From positions 1-40,111 of the forward strand of contig CALLQQ010000097.1 of NCBI GenBank assembly GCA_938014915.1: a stretch of DNA of 40,111 bases. The letters are read 5' to 3'. The notes below the pieces were generated by a model, which had not been told where the DNA came from, did not search any database, and was given only the letters and a program-made list of their open reading frames with translations. Below are positions 1-8,678 of the stretch, piece by piece. This stretch comes from an uncultured Clostridia bacterium. Lineage in GTDB: Bacteria; Bacillota; Clostridia; Oscillospirales; Ruminococcaceae. Position 1 is the first letter of the stretch, and every line of letters begins with the position of its first letter. Position numbers and translations under genes: made by a program.

Positions 1-1975
1 CGGCAGTATTAACTTGCGTATTGTTTATACAGTCGAGCCCTGTCGTTGCTATTCCTATTGGTTTATAATGCATATATGCGTGATTGTAAAATTCCGTCAC
101 TTTCCTATTGAAATGCGCTTGGCTTTCGGATTGTCCACCGACGATATAAATAGCATCGTAAAGAACAGGCAGCTTAGTTTTGAATGTTTCGCCTGCCTCT
201 AAAATATTGCCATCATTGCCCTTAACGGGACCGATTGTTTCACTAATTATATCAATAAATACATTGTTTTGTTTAAGGAGATCAACTATGCTTTGGACTT
301 CCTTGCCATTATAATTATTGCTAATTAATATCGCTACTTTCTGTGTGCATGGTGAATGGGTTGTATTCGCCATACTAATTGCTGGTGAACTCCTAGTTTC
401 GGCGACATTGCCGCCCTTCGGCTCATCTACCCCTAAATTCTTAGCGAAAGTACACGCCATTTCCCTATCGACATTAGCCCACATATCAACGTTCTTTTGC
501 CTAATTTCCTTGTTTTTGACGTATTGAAGATGGAAAATAAAGGTATCGACAAGATCCCTTCTTTCAAAATCTGCTAGGCTATTCCAAAACAGACGTGCAT
601 GGGAAAAGAAATCTTCAAAAGAGGCACTAGGTACTTCCCTCGTTACATTCCCCTCCACCTTAGTAGGATGGAATCCATATCCCCCATCTTCTAATGGAAC
701 TTCAGCAGGTGTATTTTTTGCTGCTGTATTTTGATGAAAGTTCAATCCGTCAACGTCGATTCTATACTTTGAATGGCCATCACGATGATTTGTATTCACC
801 TGGCATATAGGACTGTTTACAGGTATTTCATTGATATTTGCCGTACCTAGACGATGATAATCAGTATCCCGATATGCGAATGCCCTACCTTGTAAAACGG
901 GATCATTTGAAAATTCGATTCCTGGTACTAGTGTTGCTGGGTCGAATGAAGATTGTTCTTCCTCAGCGAAGAAATTATCAACTAATCTATTTAAAGTTAG
1001 CTTCCCTATAATTTCGACTGGAACAACTTCTTCTGGCCAGATTTTTGTAGCATCTAATAAATCGAAATCATATTTGAATTCATCTTCTTCGGGAATCAGT
1101 TGAACCCCTAGGTCGTATTCTGGAAATGCGCCCCTCTCAACGGCTTCAACAATATCTCGACGATGGAAGTCAGGATCAGCACCGCCGATAATATTTGCCT
1201 CCTCAAGCAAGATGGAATGAACGCCGAGTTTCGGTTTCCATACAAAACGGACGAATGTTGAGTTGCCCTGAGCATTGACAAAGCGGAATGCATTGATCGG
1301 CCACCCCTCCATCATGCGCCAGCTCCTTGGGCGCCCCCTTAATGACATCAGCCACATGACCATATGTGCCGACTCCTGATTACTAGCAACATAATCCCAG
1401 AAATCATCGTGAGCAACGGTCGCCTGTGGAATATCGGTAATAGGGTTCGGCTTTACTGCATGCGTGACATCCATAAATTTCATAGCATCGGCAAGGATGA
1501 ATACAGGGAATTGGAGTGATAGCATATCATAATTCCCCTCTTGGGTGTAGAATTTGACTGCAAATCCACGAATGTCCACCGCCGTATCCTTTGAACCTTT
1601 ACTACCAATAAAGTTGGAGAAACGTGTAAAGACAGGTGTCTTTGTCCCCGGCTCTTGTAGGAAATCGGCCACTGTACAATCTTTCATTGACTTTGTTAGC
1701 TCAAATTCCCCATATAATCCAAATCCTCTTGCGTGTACGACTTTTTCAGGAATTCTTTCACGATTAAAGCGAGATTGCTTTCTATAAAAATTTGTATCTC
1801 TTAGTAGCAGCGGCCCACGCAAACCAGCCCTTAGCGTCCGTTGGTCGTTAGAAATTTTATAGCCTGAATCGCTCGTCATTTGCTTCCCTGCGCCTGTATT
1901 AACTTCATGTAAGTCCATCATTTGTTCAGCCTTGGTATTTACACTTACGGTGCTAGACTTTTTCTTATTATCCAT
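1..1975 (-). CDS. katE: Large-subunit catalase (HPII/KatE-like), 3' end outside window
   Basis: Heme catalase disproportionating hydrogen peroxide. The reading frame runs from ATG at 1975 (GGAAAG Shine-Dalgarno about 8 nt upstream) through position 1 without a stop, giving 658 residues. Visible landmarks: distal His81 in VVHARG, Ser120 in RFSNFIGSKGS, MMEGWPINAF near 221-230, DPDFHRRD near 267-274, and proximal heme Tyr368 in GRAFAYRDTDYHRLG. From about residue 545 a class-I glutamine amidotransferase/DJ-1-like domain begins (QKVAILISNNYNG, then YDAIYIVGG), which marks the large-subunit clade. By comparison with E. coli HPII some tens of C-terminal residues lie beyond the window. The distal-pocket Asn expected in G-N-N-x-P-[IV]-F is Gln155 here (DMLSLQFPVF). 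It is divergently placed from the DUF4491 gene. I saw no PerR or Fur box upstream. Confidence 0.93.
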   Translation of the reverse strand, partial: MDNKKKSSTVSVNTKAEQMMDLHEVNTGAGKQMTSDSGYKISNDQRTLRAGLRGPLLLRDTNFYRKQSRFNRERIPEKVVHARGFGLYGEFELTKSMKDCTVADFLQEPGTKTPVFTRFSNFIGSKGSKDTAVDIRGFAVKFYTQEGNYDMLSLQFPVFILADAMKFMDVTHAVKPNPITDIPQATVAHDDFWDYVASNQESAHMVMWLMSLRGRPRSWRMMEGWPINAFRFVNAQGNSTFVRFVWKPKLGVHSILLEEANIIGGADPDFHRRDIVEAVERGAFPEYDLGVQLIPEEDEFKYDFDLLDATKIWPEEVVPVEIIGKLTLNRLVDNFFAEEEQSSFDPATLVPGIEFSNDPVLQGRAFAYRDTDYHRLGTANINEIPVNSPICQVNTNHRDGHSKYRIDVDGLNFHQNTAAKNTPAEVPLEDGGYGFHPTKVEGNVTREVPSASFEDFFSHARLFWNSLADFERRDLVDTFIFHLQYVKNKEIRQKNVDMWANVDREMACTFAKNLGVDEPKGGNVAETRSSPAISMANTTHSPCTQKVAILISNNYNGKEVQSIVDLLKQNNVFIDIISETIGPVKGNDGNILEAGETFKTKLPVLYDAIYIVGGQSESQAHFNRKVTEFYNHAYMHYKPIGIATTGLDCINNTQVNTA

Positions 1976-2108
1976 ACCATCACTTTCCTTTCCTTTATAT
2001 AAATTATGCTCGTTTTTATCTCTAATATCCTTTATTGCATGGTATTCGGCGGTGCGATATGCGGAAAAATGTGATGAGTGTGTTCTGCTATAACAGAGTT
2101 CACTGAGT

Positions 2109-2137
2109 TTGACACTAGGATTCATCTATGATATAGT
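2109..2137 (+). promoter_or_regulatory. Sigma-A type promoter of the DUF4491 gene
   Basis: A consensus -35 TTGACA (2109-2114) is followed by a 17-bp spacer and -10 TATAGT (2132-2137). Predicted start is near 2144, giving a leader of about 55 nt before ATG 2200. The rest of the catalase/DUF4491 gap (1976-2108) shows no further structure I can support. Confidence 0.7.
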
Positions 2138-2199
2138 ATAAAAAACTTTCATAATTCAGTATTGAAGTTGCATTCATAAAACAGTAAAGGAAGTATATT

Positions 2200-2502
2200 A
2201 TGTCTTTCGAAGGAGTTATTATTGGTGCAGGAGCATTCTTAATAATTGGAGTGCTGCACCCCGTTGTGATTAAAACTGAATATTACTTTGGTGTAAAGGC
2301 ATGGCCCATCTTTCTAATTCTAGGATTAGTTTTTATTTGTCTTTCAGTCTTGTCGGATATAACAATCTTATCATCTCTATTAGCAGTACTCGGATTTTCA
2401 TTGCTATGGAGTATTCATGAGCTTTTTGAGCAAGTGAGCAGGGTGGATAAAGGATGGTTCCCGAGCAATCCGAATAAGAAAAACAAATCCGATAAAGATT
2501 AG
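2200..2502 (+). CDS. DUF4491 family small membrane protein
   Basis: A 100-residue integral membrane protein matching my recollection of the DUF4491 family: N-terminal FEGVIIGAGAFLIIG, then HPVVIKTEYYFG, then LLWSIHELFEQ and a C-terminal RVDKGWFPSNP motif. Three hydrophobic segments (about 5-20, 35-50 and 55-73) precede a short polar, Lys-rich tail. Start ATG 2200 has AAGGAAG about 8 nt upstream. No biochemical function is established for the family as far as I know. It has its own promoter and precedes a cupin gene by about 100 bp. Confidence 0.85.
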   Translation: MSFEGVIIGAGAFLIIGVLHPVVIKTEYYFGVKAWPIFLILGLVFICLSVLSDITILSSLLAVLGFSLLWSIHELFEQVSRVDKGWFPSNPNKKNKSDKD

Positions 2503-2603
2503 TACGCAAAACTCCTTATCAAACAGTTCTACACTACATTTATCGAACTATTTCTATGCTAGGCTCATATGATGTAGCAATCACATTATAAGGAGTTAAT
2601 TGC

Positions 2604-3056
2604 ATGAACAGAAGACGAAATATTGATAAAGACGGATGTTTTAGCCCTAGCGATTATGGACCTGAGCCACTCGTGTTCAACATCGCTGCGGCGACAGCTC
2701 GAAATTCAAATTTTAGAACCGCTATATGGACGGGAGAACATTTTCAAATAACGTTGATGTGTCTGAATCCGGGTGAGGATATCGGGCTTGAAATGCACAC
2801 CGATGTTGATCAGTTCCTACGTGTGAGTGAAGGTTGCGGATGTGCAATGCTTGGAAGCGATAAAAATAAACTCTACTATCAAAAGAATGTCAATCCGAAC
2901 TACGCAATTGTCATTCCCGCCGGAACATGGCATAACGTTATTAACGTTGGCAATAAACCACTGAAGCTATATTCAATTTATGCGCCGCCCGAACATCCAT
3001 TCGGTACAGTGCATAAAACGAAGGAAATCGCCGAATTGTCGGAACATCATCATTAA
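2604..3056 (+). CDS. Cupin-domain protein
   Basis: A 150-residue single-domain cupin. The first metal-ligand region is EMHTDVDQFLRVSEGCG (about residues 71-87), with one His and a D-Q pair instead of the usual HxH...E. The second is IPAGTWHNVIN, with the conserved late His. Such bicupin-like or ChrR-type proteins often bind a metal and a sugar or small carboxylate; the substrate cannot be inferred here. The C-terminus ends in EHHH. Start ATG 2604 follows AAGGAG (2590-2595). It is the last gene before the terminator shared with ppdK. No convincing promoter of its own was found in the 100 bp upstream. Confidence 0.82.
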   Translation: MNRRRNIDKDGCFSPSDYGPEPLVFNIAAATARNSNFRTAIWTGEHFQITLMCLNPGEDIGLEMHTDVDQFLRVSEGCGCAMLGSDKNKLYYQKNVNPNYAIVIPAGTWHNVINVGNKPLKLYSIYAPPEHPFGTVHKTKEIAELSEHHH

Positions 3057-3108
3057 TCTTTACATTAACGGTGTAAAGTCGTTTCCCATTACTTATAAAG
3101 AAGAAGAA

Positions 3109-3149
3109 AAGCACCCGTATTATGGCTAGCTGCCATAATACGGGTGCTT
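3109..3149. terminator. Bidirectional intrinsic terminator between cupin gene and ppdK
   Basis: Perfect 18-bp stem (arms 3109-3126 and 3132-3149) with a 5-nt loop. On the - strand it is followed by a U-rich run (complement of 3097-3108), so it clearly terminates ppdK. On the + strand the tail TTATTGTTTA is weaker but can serve the cupin transcript. Confidence 0.9.
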
Positions 3150-3164
3150 ATTGTTTACTCGAAA

Positions 3165-5804
3165 TTAACCGTGGATTACATCACTTTCTAATGCGGCTTG
3201 AGCAGCAGCAAGTCTAGCAATTGGAACACGGAAAGGTGAACACGATACATAGTTCAGTCCAATGTTATGACAGAACTTAATCGAGCTTGGGTCACCACCA
3301 TGCTCTCCACATATGCCTAGTTTGATATCAGGACGGGTTTGCTTACCTAGCTTAACTGCCATTTCCATAAGCTTGCCTACGCCGTTTTGATCAATTCTAG
3401 CAAATGGATCATTCTCATAAATCTTTTTATCATAGTAATGATCTAGGAATCCTCCAGCGTCATCACGTGAGAAGCCGAATGTCATTTGTGTTAAGTCGTT
3501 TGTACCGAAACTGAAGAATTCAGCATCTCTTGCAATTTCGTCAGCAGTAAGAGCTGCACGAGGAATCTCAAGCATTGTTCCTACTGTGTATTTCAAATCG
3601 ACGCCGGATTCTTCAACTAGTTTATCGGCAGTTTTTACAACTATGCCCTTAACATATTGAAGCTCCTTAATTTCGCCGACAAGAGGAATCATAATCTCTG
3701 GAACTAGATCCCAATCAGGATTCTTCTTCTTAACATTGATAGCAGCCTGTATTACAGCCTTTGTTTGCATTTCTGCAATTTCAGGATAGCTAACTGCTAG
3801 ACGGCATCCACGATGTCCCATCATTGGGTTGAATTCGTGCAATGCAGTAATTGTATCTTTAAGTTCCTTAACTTCGATATTCATCTCTTTTGCAAGAGCG
3901 ATGATATCTGATTCAGCCTGTGGTAGGAACTCGTGTAGAGGTGGGTCTAGGTAGCGTATAGTAACAGGTGCGCCCTTCATAGCTTCATAGATAGCCTCAA
4001 AGTCATCTCTTTGCATTGGAAGAAGTTTTTCTAATGCAACACGTCTTTGTTCAACTGTCTTAGAAAGAATCATTTCACGCATAGCTGAAATTCTGTCACT
4101 TTCAAAGAACATATGCTCAGTACGGCATAGGCCGATTCCTTGAGCGCCGAACGATAGTGCTGTTTCAGCATCTTTCGGACTATCGGCATTTGCTCTAACA
4201 TCTAATTCTCTGAACTTGTCAGCCCAGTCCATTAGCTTGCCAAAGTTGCCTGAAATTTCTGCCTCAACTGATGGAATTTCGCCAAGATAGATATTACCAG
4301 CCGAACCATCAAGTGAAATGAAGTCGCCTTCTTTAATAATATTGCCGCCAAGTTCAAATTCCTTAGCTGCTTCATCAATTTTAATCTCACCGCATCCTGA
4401 TACACAGCAGATACCCATTCCACGAGCTACAACTGCTGCGTGCGATGTCATTCCACCACGAACAGTAAGAATACCTTCTGCTACGTGCATTCCTTCGATG
4501 TCTTCTGGAGATGTTTCTAATCTGCAAAGAATAATCTTCTCTCCACGATTAGCCCATTCTACTGCATCGTCAGCAGTGAATACTACTCTACCACTTGCAG
4601 CACCTGGTGATGCAGGTAGAGCGGAGCCGATTGGAGTAGCTTTCTTCAATTCAGCATCGTCGAATTGTGGGTGAAGTAAAGCGTCAAGCTGTCTTGGGTC
4701 TACCATTAAAACAGCTTCCTTCTCTGTAATCATTCCCTCATCTACTAGATCAGCAGCAATTTGTAGTGCAGCGGCTGCGGTACGCTTACCAGCACGAGTT
4801 TGAAGCATATATAGCTTCTTATTCTCAATGGTAAATTCCATGTCCTGCATATCTTTATAGTGCTTTTCTAGTTTCAATGCATATTCTACGAACTCATCAT
4901 AGATTTCTGGCATGATTTCTTTTAGCTTATCAATTTCAAGCGGGGTTCTTGTTCCAGCAACAACGTCTTCACCTTGCGCATTCATCAAGAATTCACCGTA
5001 TAGCTTGTTTTCACCAGTTGAAGGGTTACGTGTAAATGCAACACCTGTACCGGATGTATCGCCCATATTTCCGAATACCATCATTTGAATGTTAACGGCA
5101 GTTCCCCAATCTGAAGGAATGTCGTTCATTCTTCTGTAGTAAATAGCACGTGGGTTATCCCATGAACGGAATACAGCTTTGATTGATTCCATTAGTTGAG
5201 TTTTAGGATCGCTTGGGAAATCCTCGCCCTTTTGCTCTTTATAATATGCTTTAAACTTTTCTACCATTTCTTTTAGGCAATCAGCAGTAAGTTCATTGTC
5301 AAGTTCAATGCCTTTTTCAGCTTTCATCTCATCAATGATCTCTTCAAATGCAGCCTTGTTAACGTCCATAACAACATCGGAGAACATTTGGATAAAACGT
5401 CTGTATGAGTCATATGCAAATCTTGGGTTGCCAGTCAGTTTTGCAATACTCTCGACAACTTCGTCATTTAGACCTAGGTTTAATACTGTGTCCATCATTC
5501 CAGGCATTGATGCTCTAGAACCAGAACGCACGGATAGTAGAAGTGGATTATTACCATCTCCAAATTTTTTACCGGAAATTTTCTCTAGCTCAGCCAATTG
5601 AGCGAAAATCTCATCTTCAATAGATGAAGCAATTGCTTGTCCATCCTGATAGTAACGGGTACATGCCTCTGTAGTAACAACGAACCCTTGTGGAACTGGC
5701 AAACCTAAATTAGTCATTTCAGCAAGGTTAGCACCCTTTCCACCCAAAAGCTCACGCATGGTTCCGTTCCCCTCTGAGAACATGTAAACGTATTTGTTGC
5801 TCAT
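3165..5804 (-). CDS. ppdK: Pyruvate, phosphate dikinase
   Basis: Cytosolic enzyme interconverting pyruvate + ATP + Pi and PEP + AMP + PPi. In anaerobes it is commonly used glycolytically with PPi. The protein is 879 residues from ATG 5804, the usual family length. This start has GGAGG 8 nt upstream; the longer reading frame (5855) places the Shine-Dalgarno inside the gene and is rejected. Domains in order: N-terminal ATP-grasp (LGGKGANLAEMTNLGLPVPQGF), swivelling phosphohistidine domain with GGMTSHAAVVARG whose His is residue 455, identical in number to the Clostridium symbiosum enzyme, and a C-terminal PEP-binding TIM barrel with GICGEHGGDP (catalytic Cys about 832). It is monocistronic, between a promoter near 5984 and the terminator at 3109-3149. 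The usual PPDK regulatory kinase is not in this window. Confidence 0.98.
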   Translation of the reverse strand: MSNKYVYMFSEGNGTMRELLGGKGANLAEMTNLGLPVPQGFVVTTEACTRYYQDGQAIASSIEDEIFAQLAELEKISGKKFGDGNNPLLLSVRSGSRASMPGMMDTVLNLGLNDEVVESIAKLTGNPRFAYDSYRRFIQMFSDVVMDVNKAAFEEIIDEMKAEKGIELDNELTADCLKEMVEKFKAYYKEQKGEDFPSDPKTQLMESIKAVFRSWDNPRAIYYRRMNDIPSDWGTAVNIQMMVFGNMGDTSGTGVAFTRNPSTGENKLYGEFLMNAQGEDVVAGTRTPLEIDKLKEIMPEIYDEFVEYALKLEKHYKDMQDMEFTIENKKLYMLQTRAGKRTAAAALQIAADLVDEGMITEKEAVLMVDPRQLDALLHPQFDDAELKKATPIGSALPASPGAASGRVVFTADDAVEWANRGEKIILCRLETSPEDIEGMHVAEGILTVRGGMTSHAAVVARGMGICCVSGCGEIKIDEAAKEFELGGNIIKEGDFISLDGSAGNIYLGEIPSVEAEISGNFGKLMDWADKFRELDVRANADSPKDAETALSFGAQGIGLCRTEHMFFESDRISAMREMILSKTVEQRRVALEKLLPMQRDDFEAIYEAMKGAPVTIRYLDPPLHEFLPQAESDIIALAKEMNIEVKELKDTITALHEFNPMMGHRGCRLAVSYPEIAEMQTKAVIQAAINVKKKNPDWDLVPEIMIPLVGEIKELQYVKGIVVKTADKLVEESGVDLKYTVGTMLEIPRAALTADEIARDAEFFSFGTNDLTQMTFGFSRDDAGGFLDHYYDKKIYENDPFARIDQNGVGKLMEMAVKLGKQTRPDIKLGICGEHGGDPSSIKFCHNIGLNYVSCSPFRVPIARLAAAQAALESDVIHG

Positions 5805-6235
5805 TGAATCTACCTCCAAATTATAAAGTTTTATCTCGTAGCTCAAACTGGACACATAACTTTATGCTCGCAAAAATGAATTCTTGCAAGCACGCTAAAA
5901 AAGAAATTTATGCTTTCACATCACACTTCATCTGGATGTGCTAGGAATAAGCGTTATATTCCTGTTTGCTACGGCATAAAGTTATTATAGCATATATTTT
6001 CTTCTTTTACCATACCGAATATAAAAAAAATTTCCTCTAAAATGTTCAGAAAACAGTACTTTTGTACAAAGTTTTAAATTAGGCTTGAAATATGTGCGAA
6101 AACTTGCAATAATAATAGTAAGGCAAATTTTTAGAAAAATCAACTTAAAATTAACATAGCACATCAATTTATAATGTCGAATTAATTTTTAATATTAATC
6201 AGTTTCGTGAAATATAAAAAATGGAGATGATTTAT
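5805..6235. other. Long intergenic region between divergent ppdK and glmU
   Basis: This 431-bp stretch has no supportable gene. It holds the ppdK promoter and about 170 nt of ppdK leader, with an exact 12-bp inverted repeat (5856-5867 against 5974-5985) enclosing a perfect 7-bp hairpin (5943-5949/5957-5963) and two weaker stems. On the glmU side the DNA is very A+T rich. The best glmU -10 candidate is TATAAT at 6170-6175, but no good -35 lies at the right distance. Confidence 0.6.
5984..5993 (-). promoter_or_regulatory. Extended -10 promoter of ppdK
   Basis: On the - strand TGC-TATAAT (TATAAT at 5989-5984, TG at 5992-5991) is a perfect extended -10 element. No good -35 is present, which is typical of extended -10 promoters. 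Predicted start near 5977 gives a leader of roughly 170 nt. Confidence 0.6.
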
Positions 6236-7612
6236 TTGGATGAAAATTGCGCCATTATCCTTGCTGCCGGGGACGGAAAGCGAATGAAATCCACTCTCCC
6301 TAAAGTCCTGAATGAAGTCCTATTTGAGCCAATGCTTGAATGGGTTTTATTAGCGTGTGAAAATTCAGGGCTGGAGAAGTTGTGCGTTGTAGCTGGATAT
6401 GAACATGAAGTAGTCGAAAAATATCTCGGGGGCAGGTGCGACATTGCCTTGCAACTTGAGAGAAAAGGCACCGCACATGCCGTGATGCAAGCGGAGAAAT
6501 TCTTGAATGAAAATAGCAATACCTGCGATAATGTATTAATTTTATGCGGTGATGCGCCATTCATGAATGAGGAAACTATCACTAATGCGTTGAATTTACA
6601 TACTGAGTGCGATAATGACGTTACTGTTATAACTGCAATTATTGATAATCCTAGCGGTTATGGTCGCATTGTCAAAGATGCAGATAAGATATCGGCAATT
6701 GTGGAGCAAAAAGATGCAAGCGAAAGTCAGCTGCTAATAAAAGAAGTTAATTCCGGTGCATATTGGTTTAAAATAAGCACATTGCTTTCTATCTTAGATG
6801 AATTCGAATCCGATAATAGTCAAAATGAATTCTACCTCACCGATGCTATTTCCATCATATTGAATAGGGGCGGCAATGCTGGTGCATTCACCGCAGACGA
6901 TCCGAAGATTATTCTAGGTGCGAATGACAAACGAGCATTATATAATCTTCATAAAATAGCAAGCGATGAAGTAATTAATAAGCATTTCGATAATGGAGTT
7001 GAATTCCTCAGCTTAGACGGCGTTATTATTGGACGTAATGTGAAAATAGGCGCCAATGCAAAAATTCATGCTGGCACTATTATAAAAGGTGATTCTATCA
7101 TTGGTGAAGATTCCGTCATTGGTCCTAATACTGTTATAGATAATTGCATTGTCGGCAACCGCAGCATACTTAATTCGGTTCAGGCCTATAATTCAACAAT
7201 TTCTAGCGATGTAAAAATTGGTCCCTTTGTACACATTAGACCGAATTCTGAAATAAAGTCGGGCGTAAAGATAGGCGATTTTGTAGAAGTTAAAAATTCA
7301 ACTATCGAGGAAGATACATCTATTGCGCATCTAACATATGTTGGTGATAGCGATGTCGGCAAAAAAGTCAACTTCGGCTGCGGATGCGTCACCGTCAATT
7401 ATGATGGCAGTAAAAAAAGCCGCACTATCATAAAAGATAGGGCTTTCATTGGGTGCAACACTAATTTGATAGCTCCAGTCACCATAGGTGAAGGTGCATA
7501 TACTGCGGCTGGATCGACAATTACAAAAGATGTTCCAGATCATGCTCTAGGAATTGAACGAGGGACGCAAACTAATAAGGAGGGGTACGCTTTAAGGAAG
7601 CTTAAAAAATAA
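6236..7612 (+). CDS. glmU: Bifunctional UDP-GlcNAc pyrophosphorylase / glucosamine-1-phosphate acetyltransferase
   Basis: Makes UDP-N-acetylglucosamine for peptidoglycan: it acetylates glucosamine-1-P and then uridylylates it. The N-terminal nucleotidyltransferase domain has AIILAAGDGKRMKSTLPKVL, where DGK replaces the more common KGT. The C-terminal half is a left-handed beta helix of hexapeptide repeats (IGRNVKIGANAKIHAG onward), with the acetyltransferase region SIAHLTYVGDSDVG and NFGCGCVTVNYDG. I place the start at TTG 6236 (458 residues) because GGAG at 6223-6226 is 9 nt upstream. The ATG at 6221 overlaps that site and has none of its own. First gene of glmU-prs-pth-mfd, the gene order known from Bacillus gcaD-prs-(ctc)-pth-mfd, here without ctc. 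Confidence 0.96.
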   Translation: MDENCAIILAAGDGKRMKSTLPKVLNEVLFEPMLEWVLLACENSGLEKLCVVAGYEHEVVEKYLGGRCDIALQLERKGTAHAVMQAEKFLNENSNTCDNVLILCGDAPFMNEETITNALNLHTECDNDVTVITAIIDNPSGYGRIVKDADKISAIVEQKDASESQLLIKEVNSGAYWFKISTLLSILDEFESDNSQNEFYLTDAISIILNRGGNAGAFTADDPKIILGANDKRALYNLHKIASDEVINKHFDNGVEFLSLDGVIIGRNVKIGANAKIHAGTIIKGDSIIGEDSVIGPNTVIDNCIVGNRSILNSVQAYNSTISSDVKIGPFVHIRPNSEIKSGVKIGDFVEVKNSTIEEDTSIAHLTYVGDSDVGKKVNFGCGCVTVNYDGSKKSRTIIKDRAFIGCNTNLIAPVTIGEGAYTAAGSTITKDVPDHALGIERGTQTNKEGYALRKLKK

Positions 7613-7686
7613 TTTAGGGCTAGATTTACATTTAATATAAATTTAGAAGGTAATCTATTCAAAAAAATCAAGGAGTGTACAATTTG

Positions 7687-8646
7687 ATGAATCTACATGG
7701 GAAAGATATTAAAATTTTCACCGCAAATTCAAATCCCAAAGTTGCGAACCAGATCGCACATGAGTTAGGGCTGCCAATTGGTATGTCGAGTGTCGAAACA
7801 TTCAGTGATGGAGAGATACAAGTATCTATCAAGGAATCCGTACGTGGATCGGATGTTTTTGTTGTTCAGTCGACAAGCAACCCCGTCAATAATCATTTGA
7901 TGGAATTACTAATTATGATTGATGCTTTTAAACGTGCATCAGCAGGACGAATCACCGCTGTTATCCCCTATTTCGGATATGCAAGACAGGACAGGAAGGC
8001 AAGGGCACGTGACCCGATTTCAGCAAAATTAGTTGCTGACCTTATCACTGTTGCTGGTGCTGACCGACTTTTAACAATGGACTTGCACGCTGCACAGATC
8101 CAAGGATTTTTCAACATTCCGCTAGACCATCTCTTAGGAGTTCCACTCCTTGCTCCATACTTTAAAGAGAAATTCTGCGAAGAAAAAGATGACATTGTCA
8201 TTGTTTCGCCCGATCTGGGATCTGTTACCCGAGCACGTAATTTTGCTAATAGGGTGGATGCATCAATTGCGATCGTTGATAAGCGCAGGCAAAGAGCGAA
8301 TGTATCCGAAGTTGTGAGCATTATCGGTGATGTTAAAGATAAGACTGTTGTTCTAGTTGATGATATGATTGATACCGCAGGTACATTATGCAATGCTTCC
8401 GTAGCGCTGTGTGAAAAGGGCGGCGCAAAAGAAGTTTATGCGTGTGCAACGCACGGTGTTCTATCCGGGCCTGCAATAGAGCGAATAGAAAAATCGCCAA
8501 TTAAAGAACTTGTACTTCTTGACACAATTGCACTGCCACAGGATAAGATGATTGACAAAATCACATTGCTACCAGTTGCACCAGTCTTTGCTCAGGCAAT
8601 CGAGAGAATTTATGCAGATAAGCCTGTATCCCCACTGTTTAATTAG
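7687..8646 (+). CDS. prs: Ribose-phosphate pyrophosphokinase (PRPP synthetase)
   Basis: Converts ribose-5-P and ATP to PRPP for nucleotide, His and Trp synthesis. Class I features are visible: FTANSNPKVA near the N-terminus, the flexible-loop region YFGYARQDRKARARDPISAKLVA, the metal/ATP motif TMDLHAAQIQGFF, and the PRPP signature VVLVDDMIDTAGT. The start is ATG 7687, with TTG 7684 an equally plausible alternative; AGGAG at 7671-7675 is 11 and 8 nt upstream respectively. A GTG at 7675 overlaps the ribosome binding site and is rejected. The product is about 320 residues, normal for the family. It lies 74 bp behind glmU and 32 bp before pth with no terminator between, so cotranscription is likely. 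Confidence 0.97.
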   Translation: MNLHGKDIKIFTANSNPKVANQIAHELGLPIGMSSVETFSDGEIQVSIKESVRGSDVFVVQSTSNPVNNHLMELLIMIDAFKRASAGRITAVIPYFGYARQDRKARARDPISAKLVADLITVAGADRLLTMDLHAAQIQGFFNIPLDHLLGVPLLAPYFKEKFCEEKDDIVIVSPDLGSVTRARNFANRVDASIAIVDKRRQRANVSEVVSIIGDVKDKTVVLVDDMIDTAGTLCNASVALCEKGGAKEVYACATHGVLSGPAIERIEKSPIKELVLLDTIALPQDKMIDKITLLPVAPVFAQAIERIYADKPVSPLFN

Positions 8647-8678
8647 GGCTGTATAAATATCACAAGTCGGAGGACTAG

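Noticed and set aside
1554..1787. 77-residue + strand frame in the catalase region
   Set aside because: It is antisense to the catalase reading frame, which is intact across this stretch with conserved heme-pocket motifs.
2040..2075. Possible sporulation sigma-F/G promoter upstream of the catalase gene (GCATA ... CATGCAATA on the - strand)
   Set aside because: The -35-like element is present, but the -10-like part matches poorly and the spacing is off. The idea was attractive because B. subtilis KatX is a forespore catalase, but the sequence does not support it.
4318..4674. 118-residue open frame on the + strand inside ppdK
   Set aside because: Antisense shadow of the ppdK swivelling domain; no ribosome binding site and no family resemblance. 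Similar long antisense frames in glmU, prs, prfA and glyA were dropped for the same reason.
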